NCBI GenBank assembly: GCA_001687465.1
Contig: LVLI01000141.1
Location: forward strand, 124,001 to 188,000
Direction: 5' to 3'
Length of the DNA: 64,000 nucleotides
Origin: Halocafeteria seosinensis
Lineage: Eukaryota; Sar; Bigyra; Bicosoecida
The notes below the pieces were generated by a model. That model saw nothing but the letters and a program-made list of their open reading frames with translations, did not search any database and was not told the DNA's origin. Made by a program: the position numbers and the translations under genes. The number at the start of each line of letters is the position of its first letter. The stretch's first letter is position 1. Shown here one piece after another: positions 45,384-56,138 of the stretch.

Positions 45384-45798
45384 CTCCTTTCCCTGATGAC
45401 ACTTCAAGTTTCGACACGGCAGACTCGACAGCCTAAAATCGGCTATTCCAAGGTAAAGAGTTACCACAAAGTCCTAGAATGGGTCAATTCCTCCCCCTGG
45501 TCTGCATGCGACGGGCAGCCGTTAATGCCTCGTCTCGCTCGGACATCCGACAATCTTTTCTTGGAGTCTGACTGGAACAAAAGATTGTTGTCAGAAGACA
45601 GACAAGTTGAAGTAGACTTGATTCGGAGGTCTCCTTACCATTATTGCATTGCAGTAGAGTCCCTACAGCTGTTGTTTGTTTACCATTGTGACTGAGTCGG
45701 CGCCTTTCAACATGTGGGATGGGACATTATCTTCCCTTTGCTTCCGGGTGTTCTTTGAATGTGTGCGGTTGAAACGCGAATGAAAAGGACGAAGAGAG
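45384..45798. promoter_or_regulatory. Divergent promoter region, coiled-coil gene / USP
   Basis: These 415 bp lie between opposite-strand start codons. A plus-strand ORF from ATG 45396 to 45695 (99 codons) lies upstream of the USP start in a different frame. It could be an upstream ORF in the 5' leader or simply chance. Confidence 0.35.
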
Positions 45799-47749
45799 AT
45801 GGGGCAAAGACAGAGTCTATACACTGTTGCCTCCCCTTCCTTACCTTCGGAAGAACAAGGGGAAGGTTATGGAGCTCGCCATCATAGACCAAGCAGAGCT
45901 CGAAGCAAGGGACACTCCTACGGTGAAGAGGAAGAGGACGAAGACGAAGTGCAGACCATGTACGCTGGCTCAGGTGGACCATGCTCGGTTCCAGGCTTGG
46001 TTAACGAAGGCAATACGTGCTACTTAAATGGAGTCATACAAGCCTTGGCTTCTGTACCTCCGGCTGTCCATTTTCTGTATCGCTGTGCAAATATGAATGG
46101 AGCAGCATGCGAACTGCTGGATAGTCGAAGGTGGAACAAGGACTCTTCTGACCTGCAATCTCTTGATAGCGAAGAAGAGAGTGACAGTGACGATGACTCG
46201 GGAAATGAAGAGTCGCTTATGCAGCAACAACTTCAAGCTAGTTACAATCTGTCCAGACAGCTTGCTCGGCTTGTGTGTGGTGAGTGATTAACTACACCTT
46301 AACTCACTGTTCTCTGCGTGGCTATGGTTTTGCGTTTCTGTATGTTCCACAGATTTAAATAACGGCTCAAAGGCGGGAGCTTTTCGAGTTATGAAAGACT
46401 ACCTAATTGACACAGGTATCTTGTCTTTGGTGGATGGTGGACAACAAGATGCCCATGAACTACTCTTTGGGACAATTTGGGCAGCGATTACTGACGTTGA
46501 AGTGTCTCAAGCGACAAAGGCTCACTCCTCAATTTTCAGGGGCTTATCGTGGATGTCGAACGGTCACGCTTACGAATCGATACCTTCAAATATGGAAATT
46601 CATTCACTATTTCCTACGTGGAATATGAAGAAACGGACAATCATTCGTGGGTCTGTGTCCCGCAAACACCGAGGTCAACGACATCGCGGAAGTTCTGAAT
46701 CATCGGAGCCTCGGTACCATGAGCAAATAGAGTCTTCTAAGATATCAAGCTATGAGCATACGACAAACATGTCGACAACGTTATCGCAATCTACGGTTAA
46801 CAGTCGGACACGACCAACTGTGAGTAATGCGCCACGGGATCCGTTTACTGGGATTATATCTCGCCGTACAACATGTTTGCAATGTGGATTTGGAGACCCA
46901 TGGAAGAGTGAAGAGTTTACTTGTCTTTCAGTCGTGTTACCGTCGTTTTCGCCGTGGCAAATGCCGGTAACCCGGGGAGGCACTCAGTCAAGTATGTCTG
47001 TTACTTTGGAGCAGCTCATGCGAAACTACTTTGGCTACGAGGGCGTTGCTGACTGGAAATGCGAAAAATGTGCACAGCACGGTTGCGAGCGGCGTACGAG
47101 GCTGTCTCGGTTACCAGAAGTACTATGCATCCATTTACAGAGAAATTCCTGTGGAATTCGAAATTCTACACCCGTAAAATTTAAACAGCACTTGAAGATG
47201 AACACCCTAAGGGGCGCCCCGCTAATGGATCTAAAGTCAGTCAAACAGCAGCGCACTGCATCCGTAAACGGATGCACCACTGAAATGGGAGCGGGTTCCG
47301 ATGAAGAAAGTGTTGACTACGTTTTGATGTCGGCTGTACGACATGTGGGCGGAGCCGCCGGGGGCCACTACATCGCGCATCGACGCCAGCCGTTCTATTG
47401 CTCAGGATCGCAAGAAATATCGGCAGAGGAGGTAGAAGCCAAAGCCAATAGTTGGCAAACGTGTAATGACCGAACAGTCTCATCGTTCGATGTTGATGGT
47501 TTCGTTGATGAGGGCATACAGCAATCCGTCTATCTGCTGTTCTATATGCGAATCAATCGGTCTACCGTTCAGCAAGTGCATGAATCCTCTGGATTATCAA
47601 TCGGCGAGATGTCCGTCTTTTGTCCCCGTTTGAATGAACAACTTGGTCTTCCGGGTTATCCACGTTGGCCACTGCACAACGAAGAATGTGATGCTGCAAA
47701 TTGTCGGAAATATTATTTTCCTCTCGACACCAGATGTTCATCAAGTTAG
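45799..47749 (+). CDS. Ubiquitin-specific protease (USP30-like, peptidase C19)
   Basis: This is a cysteine protease that removes ubiquitin from proteins. Two exons (intron 46280-46352) give 625 aa. The Cys box is GLVNEGNTCYLNGVIQALAS with the nucleophile at C74. The QQDAHELL motif follows (GGQQDAHELLFGTIW). Two zinc-ribbon pairs are present, CLQCGFGD and CEKCAQHGC. The His box is HVGGAAGGHYIAHRR (H499), followed by WQTCNDRTV and QSVYLLFYMR. Spacing and the short Cys-to-QQD distance are most like USP30, which in animals sits on the outer mitochondrial membrane by an N-terminal helix. Here no transmembrane helix is seen, and the chain instead starts MGQRQS, which fits an N-myristoylation signal. 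Residues 20-70 are acidic. The stop is 1 bp from the stop of the opposing carrier gene. Confidence 0.9.
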
Positions 47750-47750
47750 T

Positions 47751-48918
47751 TCACGTCACTAGCTTTAACGTAAACTCATAAAGCATGAAGCTAATGGATG
47801 TACTCGGGATAACTTTTACCAAAGAAGGAGTAAACCCTCGATAGAATCCGCGGATTCCTTCTTCCCGAAGCATTATGGTGAGGCAATTGGCGAGACTGGA
47901 GTACCTAGGAAATGGGCCGAAGTATTTTGCATGCTCCATCCTATTTGTTTGCAGTCGTTTCTTTGTTGTGTCTAAGGGGTATGTGGTCGCTTTCGCAAGT
48001 AGACCGGCCAATGCACCGGCGACGCCGTTCATCCAGTTTGTTTGTGTCCCATACACAGCACTTAACGCGCTTCTGAGCCACTCATACGCGGTAAACTGTG
48101 CATACGTAGAATCCATGAGCAGCTGACGAGACGCAGGACTCTGCCAAATGGTGGAACTTACAGTTATTGCCATAGAAGGGACTGTCGAAAGGAGCGTAGG
48201 AAAGCAGCCATCGAAAACGATCAGGGGACCGTATTTACCTATTTCGTGTCGCATCATGCTAAACGTAGTTTTATGGACCCTGGGTATTCCCTGTGCGGCA
48301 AAGCGGGTTCTTGACCAATCGAAAGGATAGGTCACTAGAGTAGCAGCCAGACTGGCTAGCGCTCCACGAACGAAATGCTCAGGAGAGTTACTGTGTGGCT
48401 TCTGCGAGGAGGCCTGTTGCTGATCGAGAGAGTTAAAGATCCGGGTTATGTAGGGTCCTGAGGCATTATAAACTCCGAATTGAACTCCTCCATATGCAAT
48501 ATACAGCGTCGTGGCGGCCATATTCCCCCTCCAGAACGTTTTTATCCCTTCCTCTTGATAGATGTCGCGTATTGTTGTCCGTATTGTGCCCTTCTTGCCG
48601 TCCTCTCGATTCAGTTGCAGTCTGATTTTGATCATGTCCAAGGGTGCGATGAGACATCGCGTGCCAGCTGCGTAAACAAGCAACAAAAGACCGGTGGAAA
48701 CGAACTTATCTGGGTTAATGCAAGCGTATAAATCACGTTGAACGTACCCCCTGACAGCATTCCTGCCAGAAACTCGGGTCCAAAGAGTGGCATGGCAAGT
48801 GGTATGGGACCAGTACGAAGCTCTAGTGAGGTAGTGCTAAAATGTGCATATTGAGCATCTGGCATCAATACGTGCGCATGCTATGTAGTACGTACCATCT
48901 GGTGTCTGGTTGTGTCAT
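47751..48918 (-). CDS. Mitochondrial carrier family protein (SLC25)
   Basis: Members of this family exchange nucleotides, cofactors or carboxylates across the inner mitochondrial membrane. Three exons give 342 aa in frame: 48896-48918, 48748-48836 and 47751-48667. All three signature motifs are present: APLDMIKIRLQLN, YPFDWSRTRFAAQG and YPLDTTKKRLQTNR. Each is followed by the EGIxxF(W/Y)RG element (QEEGIKTFWRGNMAA; REEGIRGFYRGFTPSL). The first repeat is complete only when the GTACGT intron at 48668-48747 is removed. I chose ATG 48918 because a strong GTACGT donor and TTTTAG acceptor link it in frame; ATG 48865 without that intron is an alternative. The sequence is nearest in feel to thiamine-pyrophosphate/CoA-type carriers, but substrate is not assignable. 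Confidence 0.9.
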
Positions 48919-49015
48919 CTTCACAAATGGGAGTAGCCGAATAGATGCGTGAGAACCCTTTGTACCTTCATTCATTAGTTTATTTCTAGACTACCCAACT
49001 TTAGGTTCGACTACG

Positions 49016-51209
49016 TTAACCTTGATTGCCGGATGTCTCCGTCGGAGACATGTCACTATATTGTGTGTTGTGAGCTGCGTGCTCGGGAACAGCTACAGAT
49101 TGTGGCCGCTGTTGTTGCAGCGAGGGAGGAGGAGGTGCGTATCCTTCTTCGGCTTGCCCATTGTTGTGTCTTGGGCTCCGGCCCTCTTGTTGTTGTATAC
49201 CACTCTGTCCAGTGGGCGCTCTACCGGTGCGGGAGGCAGAAGTTTGAGTTCGGTAGCTTTGACTGCCGTACACGCGAACTGAATTCTGGGATAATCTATG
49301 CCTTGAAGGCGCCGCAGAAGATGCTTTCGTGCGTGTTGCCGTAGAGCTTTTCTTGACCTTAGAGGTAGTACCGCTCCCTGCAAGCTGGGAGGGAGAGTAC
49401 AAGGTTTTGTATTCTTGAATATGGTAGTGGTCGGGGAGCATATCCCTCGTGTAGGCATATGGAGCATCCAATATCTTTCCTAAACTGAGATTTAGCCATG
49501 ATTCGACAGTTTCAAGATCATCTGGGTGGATAAGGCCAAAGTCAGCGAGCTCTTGACTAAGCCTCCGAGGACTTTCATTAGGGTCATCAAGCCCGATGCC
49601 AAACCGTATACTACGGTAAGCCAACTGATCAGATTTACTGGATGGGTAAAAGATGCTCATCTGCAAAGTAACCTTGGCTCGACGAAATGCAAAGTGCTCA
49701 AATGTCACAGCCACTAATCGTGGAGGAGTGACTGGTTTCTTTGAGTCATCCTTTGAGGGTGAAGACGGCCCTGTTGACGCATCATGTTGCGCGCGCTGAT
49801 CGCTCTTCACGTCGGAATTGCTGACAAATGACTCTGGTGGGGGTTGCCCCCTATTAAAGGCTCCACTTAAAGGGGTTGAAGATTCTACGGATTGTTGGTC
49901 TTTGGATGGTGATACAGGGCCCTTTGCTTCCGTGGAAGTGTCTGCGCTTTGAGAGCTGACTTTAGACGTCATTGCTGAAGAAGTAAGGGTGGTCGAAGCA
50001 ACGTGCGTCTCCGCACTTGCACTAGCCGATTGAGTGGCTTTCTGCTCACCATCGGTCTGAGACGCAGACCCACTGCCTTCTGCTTCCTTATCTTTCCTTT
50101 TGGGTTTTTCTTTTTTCTTCTTCTTCTCCGTTAACCATGGATGTTCACGTAGTTGTCTGACGGTTGGTCTATCCTGGAGATTTGCTGCCAAGCAAGGTCT
50201 GATGAACTCAGCTATTTCCGGACGCCCTTCCGGCTTCCTTTCAAATTCCAAAAGAGTGATTGGCATTTCCCCATTCAACTTGGCCTCTTGCATGGCTTGG
50301 AAAGTCTCATTTTCCTCTAACCAGTAAGGCTTTACTCTAGTTACCATCTGTAGCACGCACAGTCCAAAACTGTAGATGTCACCAGCCGTTGTCGGGTTGT
50401 CATCCCCTTCAGGAGGAGTAAAACGCCCGGCTTCTGTAGGATTTCCGCTACGAGTAGAGCGAGACACCATTCTGAAGGTCCCAAGGCGGATATTTCCAGA
50501 TTCACCATTAATAAAAATGTTATCCAAGCGTAGATCGCCATGCGCTTGCCCTTGTGTAGTATGAAGATACTCCAGTGCATCCAGTATCTGATTGCACCAT
50601 TTCCTGACAACTTTTACCCTTACATCCTCCTTGATTCTTTTGATATATCTGTAGTACCATGGATATTGAGGAATACAAATGTTCCAAATTGTTGAAAAAA
50701 TTGGACGTACCCTTCTAGCGTTCCGGCAGTAAGGATTTCCGTGATATAGATCACTGTATTATCTTCCTGCCAGCTATCAATGACTTTCATGAGATGTTCA
50801 TGTTGAAAGTCATATAAATTATCTCTGGGCCTGCCCGGACCCGAAGCCGAAACAACATGCATGGCCACTTCTACTCCCTGTTCGCGATCGTATGCTGTGA
50901 AACTGCGCGAAAGACAAGTTTAGTGCTAAGCACGCACGCATGGACAGAGACACCACCGGTAATGCTTACATTTTCTTATCTTCCGTCGATCCAGGGAGAG
51001 TATCCGTGCCCTGCAATTGAAAGCTAATGTGAGCATTAAAGGCTGCAAAAAAAGATGCATGTTGAATGGGCGCTCACCTGCATAAATCGTGCTCGTTTTT
51101 GTTCAATCGCGGACATGTTTGTCTGCTGTAAGGGAGCTTGGGAGTGCGATGTATCAGAAGGATTCTCCTCTTCGTCGTACTCGTCCTTAACAGGCTCAAG
51201 GGACGCCAT
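49016..51209 (-). CDS. WNK/NRBP-type pseudokinase with OSR1_C-like domain
   Basis: Four exons (51078-51209, 50970-51010, 50711-50902, 49016-50648) give 665 aa in frame. The kinase-like domain starts at FTAYDREQGVEVAMHVV, corresponding to WNK VYKxxDxxxGxEVAW, with no glycine-rich loop before it and no lysine in strand 3. RKWCNQILDALEYLH and AHGDLRLDNIFINGESGNIRLGTF follow: HRD has become HGD, and the DFG/DLG triad is GTF. GDIYSFGLCVLQM and a terminal RPTVRQLREHPWL are normal. These changes match the NRBP branch of the WNK family, which is thought inactive. A long Ser/Thr-rich linker leads to an OSR1_C/CCT-like module (YRSIRFGIGLDDPNESPRRL...LADFGLIHPDDLETVESWL), which in WNKs binds RFx(V/I) peptides. 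It probably acts as a signalling scaffold. Confidence 0.88.
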
Positions 51210-51374
51210 GCTGCCTGCCTGAGTATGGTATATGAGCCTGTAGTACTTGCTAGGGAATGCCACTCCTCACAACAGCATCTGGCGAAACAAATGGAGTTGA
51301 AGTCGGGCAATTTGTACCTGATGGTTTACAGGGGATATATCTCCTCTTAGATTCACTTCCAAACCATCGGTACA
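51210..51374. promoter_or_regulatory. Short divergent interval, pseudokinase / 76-aa ORF
   Basis: This 165-bp interval between opposite-strand start codons has no distinctive motif. Confidence 0.3.
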
Positions 51375-51605
51375 ATGAGTGGTCAAGCTAAATTCGCCTT
51401 AAAATCACTATTTGAATGCCTTAGCAGCAATCATTTCGCTCACCTCAGATGCTGTGAGAACTTCAACCTGGAGCTCTTTGAGCCAAGCAGCATAGGCGAA
51501 ACGCCCCTCAAAATTTCAGAGTACCATCTCCATGGTTTTGTATTGGATGCTTCAGGGGATATTGTGGATCCATTGGTGTTTGAAGAAGGGACGCGTACAA
51601 AGTAG
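51375..51605 (+). CDS. Small hypothetical protein, 76 aa
   Basis: An ORF from ATG 51375 reads MSGQAKFALKSLFECLSSNH and ends FEEGTRTK before TAG 51603-51605. It has no signal peptide, membrane helix or known motif. Residues 30-65 (NLELFEPSSIGETPLKISEYHLHGFVLDASGD) have a plausible beta-rich composition. A GTAG at the stop could be a donor to further exons, but I could not find a convincing continuation. It could be a real short gene or a chance ORF. Confidence 0.4.
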   Translation: MSGQAKFALKSLFECLSSNHFAHLRCCENFNLELFEPSSIGETPLKISEYHLHGFVLDASGDIVDPLVFEEGTRTK

Positions 51606-51867
51606 CTTTGTTGGTTTCTGGCGCCCAACGGCGGCTGCGCATGTGTCAGTTTTCTTGACAATTTGGAGAGCCAGATACACACGCTTTGAGTGGCGATTCT
51701 TGGCTCCGGGCGTAAAAGGATAGTAGATATCCGTGTGTTTATATGCTACTGACAGTTCTAAATGGTTTCCTGACGTCCTGAAATCCGTGGATCATCCTTG
51801 GTTGAAGCCGTCTCTCAAGGCTATAGTGCTCATTCACCCATTTTGGTGAAACGGCATCGCTGCTGAA

Positions 51868-52435
51868 ATGCTTCCCTCGGGAGCTCTACGCAATATAGTG
51901 TGCAATCGCCAAACATTGCGCACTGTATTTACGTCCATGCACGTGACCAAGATTCCGTCGAGATCCCCCATGGAAGCGTGTAGGAACATGTCGCAAATGC
52001 AACCAAAAGAGAAGCAAGAAAGCTCCGATAACGGAAATCCGCAGTCTAATAGGCACCGTTCGACTGAATACAGTGATGACGATGAAAAGGATCGGATTCG
52101 AAAGGGAAAACTGCCGAGCCACGTCAATTACGGAGAGGAGTATTGGCACAAGCAGCGGCAGGAATGGCTTACTCCTCCTGATGGAGAACCACCAAAACGA
52201 AGGAGGTAAGTAGACCTATGCTTAAAGAAATATGGAATGAGGTGCATCAATGAAGTGTCGGGTTTCGATTTCTATCTTGTTCTTCAGGAAGAAGGCCGTT
52301 CCCATCAATGTTGCGAAATTTGAAGAATTGCTTCGTCAGCCTGATAAGAAACAAGCGTTTCCTCATCCCGTTCCTCTCGGACAGATGATAGACATTATGA
52401 CAGAACTTTGGGAAGACGAGGGAATATTTGACTGA
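51868..52435 (+). CDS. Gag1-like clamp domain (DUF4050-type) protein
   Basis: Two exons (51868-52205 and 52288-52435, 82-nt intron) give about 161 aa. The N-terminal half is polar and Ser/Asp-rich. The C-terminal half has EEYWHKQRQEWLTPPDGEPP, then FEELLRQPDKKQAFPHPVPL, then GQMIDIMTELWEDEGIFD. It closely follows the DUF4050 / Gag1-like clamp pattern (W..xRxxW..., Y/FxxLLxxxxxFPxPIPLxxMVDxLxxxWExEGLYD) known from fungal Gag1 (TORC1-linked in fission yeast) and plant proteins. The family match is strong to my eye; function in this organism is inferred. ATG 51868 is the first in-frame start in this exon. Confidence 0.75.
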
Positions 52436-52940
52436 AAGTCAAACGGATGTTTCTCAATTGAGTACCCCAGCCGCTAGGACGGATTCAAGAGTGTCCTCTA
52501 TGTGTCCTTTTTCCACCTTCTAAAATTAGTATACGATATATTTATCATGAAAATCTTGAGTGGAATTTGGATAAGTGCATGTCGTCTGACATCCTAAAGG
52601 AATCAACCGTTCTTATTGTCGTTTGTACGAGTACTACAATATGTAACATTTAATTACTGCTGTCTGACTCTGGTGCAAACACACAGAAAACACGACGTAA
52701 CCCCTGTTAGAAAGATGATTTTCTGCAATTTTTATAAATACTTCCACGAACTGTCTGTGACATATGCTGAGATACGTACATTGTACAACGTGGTAGATGC
52801 TACCAGTTGTGAAGCTCGGCCACAGATATCATACCTTTCCCCTCTCGGAGGGTACTCCAATAGAAAGTTCTAATTTGTTCCGTCTATATAGGTTTTACTA
52901 TTGTGTAGGGTTGTTATTACACAGTCCGCAAAACAGAAAA
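52436..52940. other. Intergenic region, no gene seen
   Basis: This AT-rich 505-bp interval lies between two plus-strand genes. The longest ORF (52616-52873) uses a non-ATG start in part, has no family features and looks like chance. Confidence 0.45.
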
Positions 52941-53964
52941 ATGCCTCGAGGTATGATAATCGAAGCTATCGGTGGCTTCCCTCTTGTTGAGTGGCGTTTG
53001 TTCCCTGTGTAGTGTCCTTTGGCACTCCAAAAGCTGTGTCTTATTTCTCACGTATGGTACTTTGCAGGAGGGAAAGTCAATAAGAAGGGAAGACGGCGCA
53101 TGCTGCCGCAAAGCGAGGAGGACATTGCGCGTCGGGGTAAGGCCTTAACTTCACTGTGCTGTGGCTGTATGTCGATGCTGCAACTCCTGCCTGCACCGTG
53201 AATGCTGATTCCAGACGAAGATAGCGAAGAAGATGAAGATGAAGGTCAGGGAGAAGCTGAAGACGACGACGATAGGGACTGGGAGACGAAACTAGATGAT
53301 AGTCGCTTGGCAGAAGAATCAGAGCGTGCTCGAGCAGCTTTCTCGAGTATGAGAGTCTCTGAGGAAGAGAGACCCGCCAATGAGCGCTTGAATGTGCGAA
53401 ACCTTGTAGCGACAGCAAATCCAAATATAAATCCGAAAGGAGCGGCGGCGGCAGCAGCAAGCTCGTATCCACTCACGGGGGAAGAGGAGGAGGAAGAAGA
53501 TGATGATGTTATTGTGCACGACCCCTACGGAGCATTTGACCCGATGTCTCGAAGCTCTATGAGCAAGCAAGAAAGGGAAGAGCAACAAAGAAAGGAAGAA
53601 GGTAAGCTCCGCTGAAGTTAGCAGCAATGTGAGTAGCTGTAATTGCTTTCCTACTAAATGCAGAACGGAAGAAAGACCTTCAATGGAAGCACCAGTCTAC
53701 TCCTGAAGCACAAGAAGAAGCTGAAAAGCTACAGGAGATCCGGGCTCAACGGGAGAGAGGTGAGGCCTTGCGAGAGGCTCATCTAGAAGGTAAGGTTACC
53801 ATGCTTATTTACTGGCCATGTAGCATCGCCGTTACACTTGGGAGTCCCTGAGCACTATCTCAGACAAAGAACGAAAGAAAAAGGCTGCTCAAGAGCGAGC
53901 GGCAGCACTCTTGGCGAAGAAACAGCAACCTGGTAAAAAAGGAAAGAAGGGTAAAAAGCACTAG
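52941..53964 (+). CDS. PDAP1: PDAP1-type 28-kDa heat- and acid-stable phosphoprotein
   Basis: Five exons (52941-52950, 53068-53136, 53215-53601, 53664-53789, 53864-53964) give 230 aa in frame. The first coding exon is only 10 nt. Its join gives MPRGGKVNKKGRRRMLPQSEEDIARR, equivalent to the PDAP1 start MPKGGRKGGHKGR...SPEEID. A long acidic tract follows (DEDSEEDEDEGQGEAEDDDD), then a segment matching the conserved IENPN box (LNVRNLVATANPNINPKG). The basic-acidic helix at the C-terminus reads SKQEREEQQRKEERKKDLQ, then AQEEAEKLQEIRAQRERGEALREAH. The lysine-rich tail is GKKGKKGKKH. PDAP1 is an abundant casein-kinase substrate linked to RNA binding and growth-factor signalling in animals; its role in protists is unclear. 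Confidence 0.83.
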
Positions 53965-54453
53965 TCGCCCCGAGGTGTGTCATATCTGCTGTGGCAGTAA
54001 TATCGTAAACTTGAAAGAATTAGTTTCCGATAGAAACTATACGCTCTGCGTGTTTAGATTGCTTGACTATTTATTGTCAGTATGATACGTATTTTCATTT
54101 TCATCCTGCCGCTTGATGTAGCTGCAAGTTTTTAGTTCGCTAGAACCAATTGCCCAAGGCACGAATGCACACTGAAGTTAGGTGAAGTATTCACTGCCAA
54201 ATCTGTTTTCCAATATAAAGATGATAGCTGATTGGTGGTACGTCTTGCTTTCTCTCATGTTCCACCTGACAGCGTCAAGCTAGGGGACCCTAGTAGGGGT
54301 TCTGTTTCCGCCCTCGCGAAGGCCAGTTACGCAAGTGAACTGCAACACTCGTTGGGGGTAGTGCCATGGGTGTACTGAGGATCGTTCCACTGGATGCTTG
54401 AGAATTTTACAGAGATTAACTAAGGGGCATAGTATTTCGTATACTACCGCGTG
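53965..54453. other. Intergenic region, no gene seen
   Basis: This 489-bp interval is AT-rich, with a GC-rich short imperfect hairpin near 54281-54300 (GGGGACCCTAGTAGGGGTTC). It holds the PDAP1 3' end and the promoter of the secreted-protein gene. I see no tRNA-like fold. Confidence 0.4.
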
Positions 54454-56138
54454 ATGGTCGTTGGTAAAGCAGAGAAAGCGATATGGCTTCTGGCGGTGGT
54501 TAGTGTGCTGCCGTCAGCGAGTTTGGCGAAATGTCCCTTCGCCAATATGATGTCATCTTCGGCCTCCTCTCCTCATAGGAATAACGGAAGAGAGGACACA
54601 CATTCTCTGGGAAACACTGATATCCTGAAAAGTATCCCTGTGGATGAAGAAAGCTCGACGGTACCTTTGGAAGGAGAGGTATGCCATGCATTGAATTGAT
54701 GGATATGACATCTTCGAGTGTAATGAGGAATCAAGACAATGTTTTGCAGATACCACAAGCAAATAACAAATCGGACCCACTTGTTCGGATTAATAATTGG
54801 TTCCATGATCTCTACGATGCAAGCGTAAGCGCAAAGAAAGAGATGCACCCATTCACAGTCCAGCGTGTGTAAACTAGCCCTTGACTTATTGTGCACAGGG
54901 AGCTACGCTACGGCCGGATCCGGTGATAGTGCTTGAGGTATGTATTTTGGAATGCGTGCTTCTGTGCTGCAGTCTAAGTTGCTTTACTGTGTATTTGTCA
55001 TGGTCACCCTACAGGGTGATTACTTGGTTCTGCGATTCAACAATGGCACGAGGGAGAAGCAGCAAATAACGCCGATGGTATTTCATAACCTTAAGATGAT
55101 TTGTCACATTCCTCTGGTCGCATTCGTCGATTTATGGCCTCCTCTCCGTGCTTCTTTGCCCAAAGAGAATGAAAGGCTCCAGAGTGTGTTTAGCCGAATA
55201 CTGCGTGGAACTAAGGCAATTCCCAATTCTGCCCTTGGTTCAACGGACCCCGTTACTATCCCCAACAAGGTAGCCGACGATATGAAGGCGCTTTTGAGTA
55301 ACATTAGCGAGTACCGAGAGTCTATATTACGCCCGACGCGTTTTGAAGGAGAGGAGCAACTGGAAAGGCAAGTAGCAATCGTGCATGAAACGGAGAACTT
55401 CTTGAACACGATTCTTAGTCGTACCCCGCCTACTGTCACTCTGAATGAATTCTTGACATTCACTCGGGGAATATCGGAGGATCTCTCTAAGAATTTGGAC
55501 GACGCAGCCGCAGGTCAAGTGAACATGTAAGTTAGGATACGCGAGTACACTGGCTATCCAGCATGACCTGTGGTTTCCCTTGCAGGCTCAATGACGCGTT
55601 TGTGAAGTGGAATGCAACGTATGGTTTGACCAAGCTTCTTTTGGAAGGCTTTAACAAACCTGATCCTCTTAGACACCTGCGTGTTGCCATCACGACTTCC
55701 CACATGGCACGCACACAAGCTTTAGCTGCTCAATACTTCTCACGCTTCTTTGGCGTGAATATCAATCGCAACGATAGGTACGTCGACGTTCAAAAGAGCC
55801 ATCGCACGTGTGCTGTATGTGCGAATTATGGTTGCAATATGATGGGGCAGATTTATGACATTGGAACAATTGTCTACCGAGGAGCAAGTATTGAGTTTGC
55901 TGGACACAGCCCAAACAGATCTGGCCATGGGATATTCCTTCTTTGGTGATATGTACCGAATGCAAGAGGACGCTCTCTGCCACGGTATGTGCCTTCATTG
56001 GTATGCTTCATTCTTTTTGGCATTGAGGCTTTTTCCTTTTCTTTTTTTTTTTTTTTTTCTGCAGGTGCAAAAAAAGCTTTGGACAAACTATTTCCAAAGT
56101 CCGCCAACTCTACGATTGGCTGCCTAAAGCAAGGATAA
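54454..56138 (+). CDS. Secreted or secretory-pathway protein, 416 aa, family unknown
   Basis: Seven exons (54454-54678, 54750-54824, 54899-54937, 55015-55526, 55586-55777, 55851-55984, 56065-56138) join in frame to 416 aa. The N-terminus KAIWLLAVVSVLPSASLAKC is a convincing signal peptide with cleavage after SLA. After a Ser-rich linker comes a folded region starting SDPLVRINNWFHDLYDASGATLRPDPVIVLEGDYLVLRFNNG, then MVFHNLKMICHIPLVAFVDLWPPL. A long helical section (NEFLTFTRGISEDLSKNLDD; DAFVKWNATYGLTKLLLEGFN) follows. The conserved-looking end is TDLAMGYSFFGDMYRMQEDALCHG...IGCLKQG, with two cysteines that could pair. NxT/S sequons (NNGT, NAT, NST) are present. I do not recognise the family. 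The last intron has an unusual run of T just before its acceptor. Confidence 0.75.

Noticed and set aside
45396-45695. 99-codon ORF in the USP upstream region
   Set aside because: No family features; could be leader sequence. Kept only as a note in the promoter entry.
54281-54300. Short GC-rich inverted repeat as a possible tRNA or terminator
   Set aside because: The arms are short and imperfect, with no A/B box or cloverleaf.
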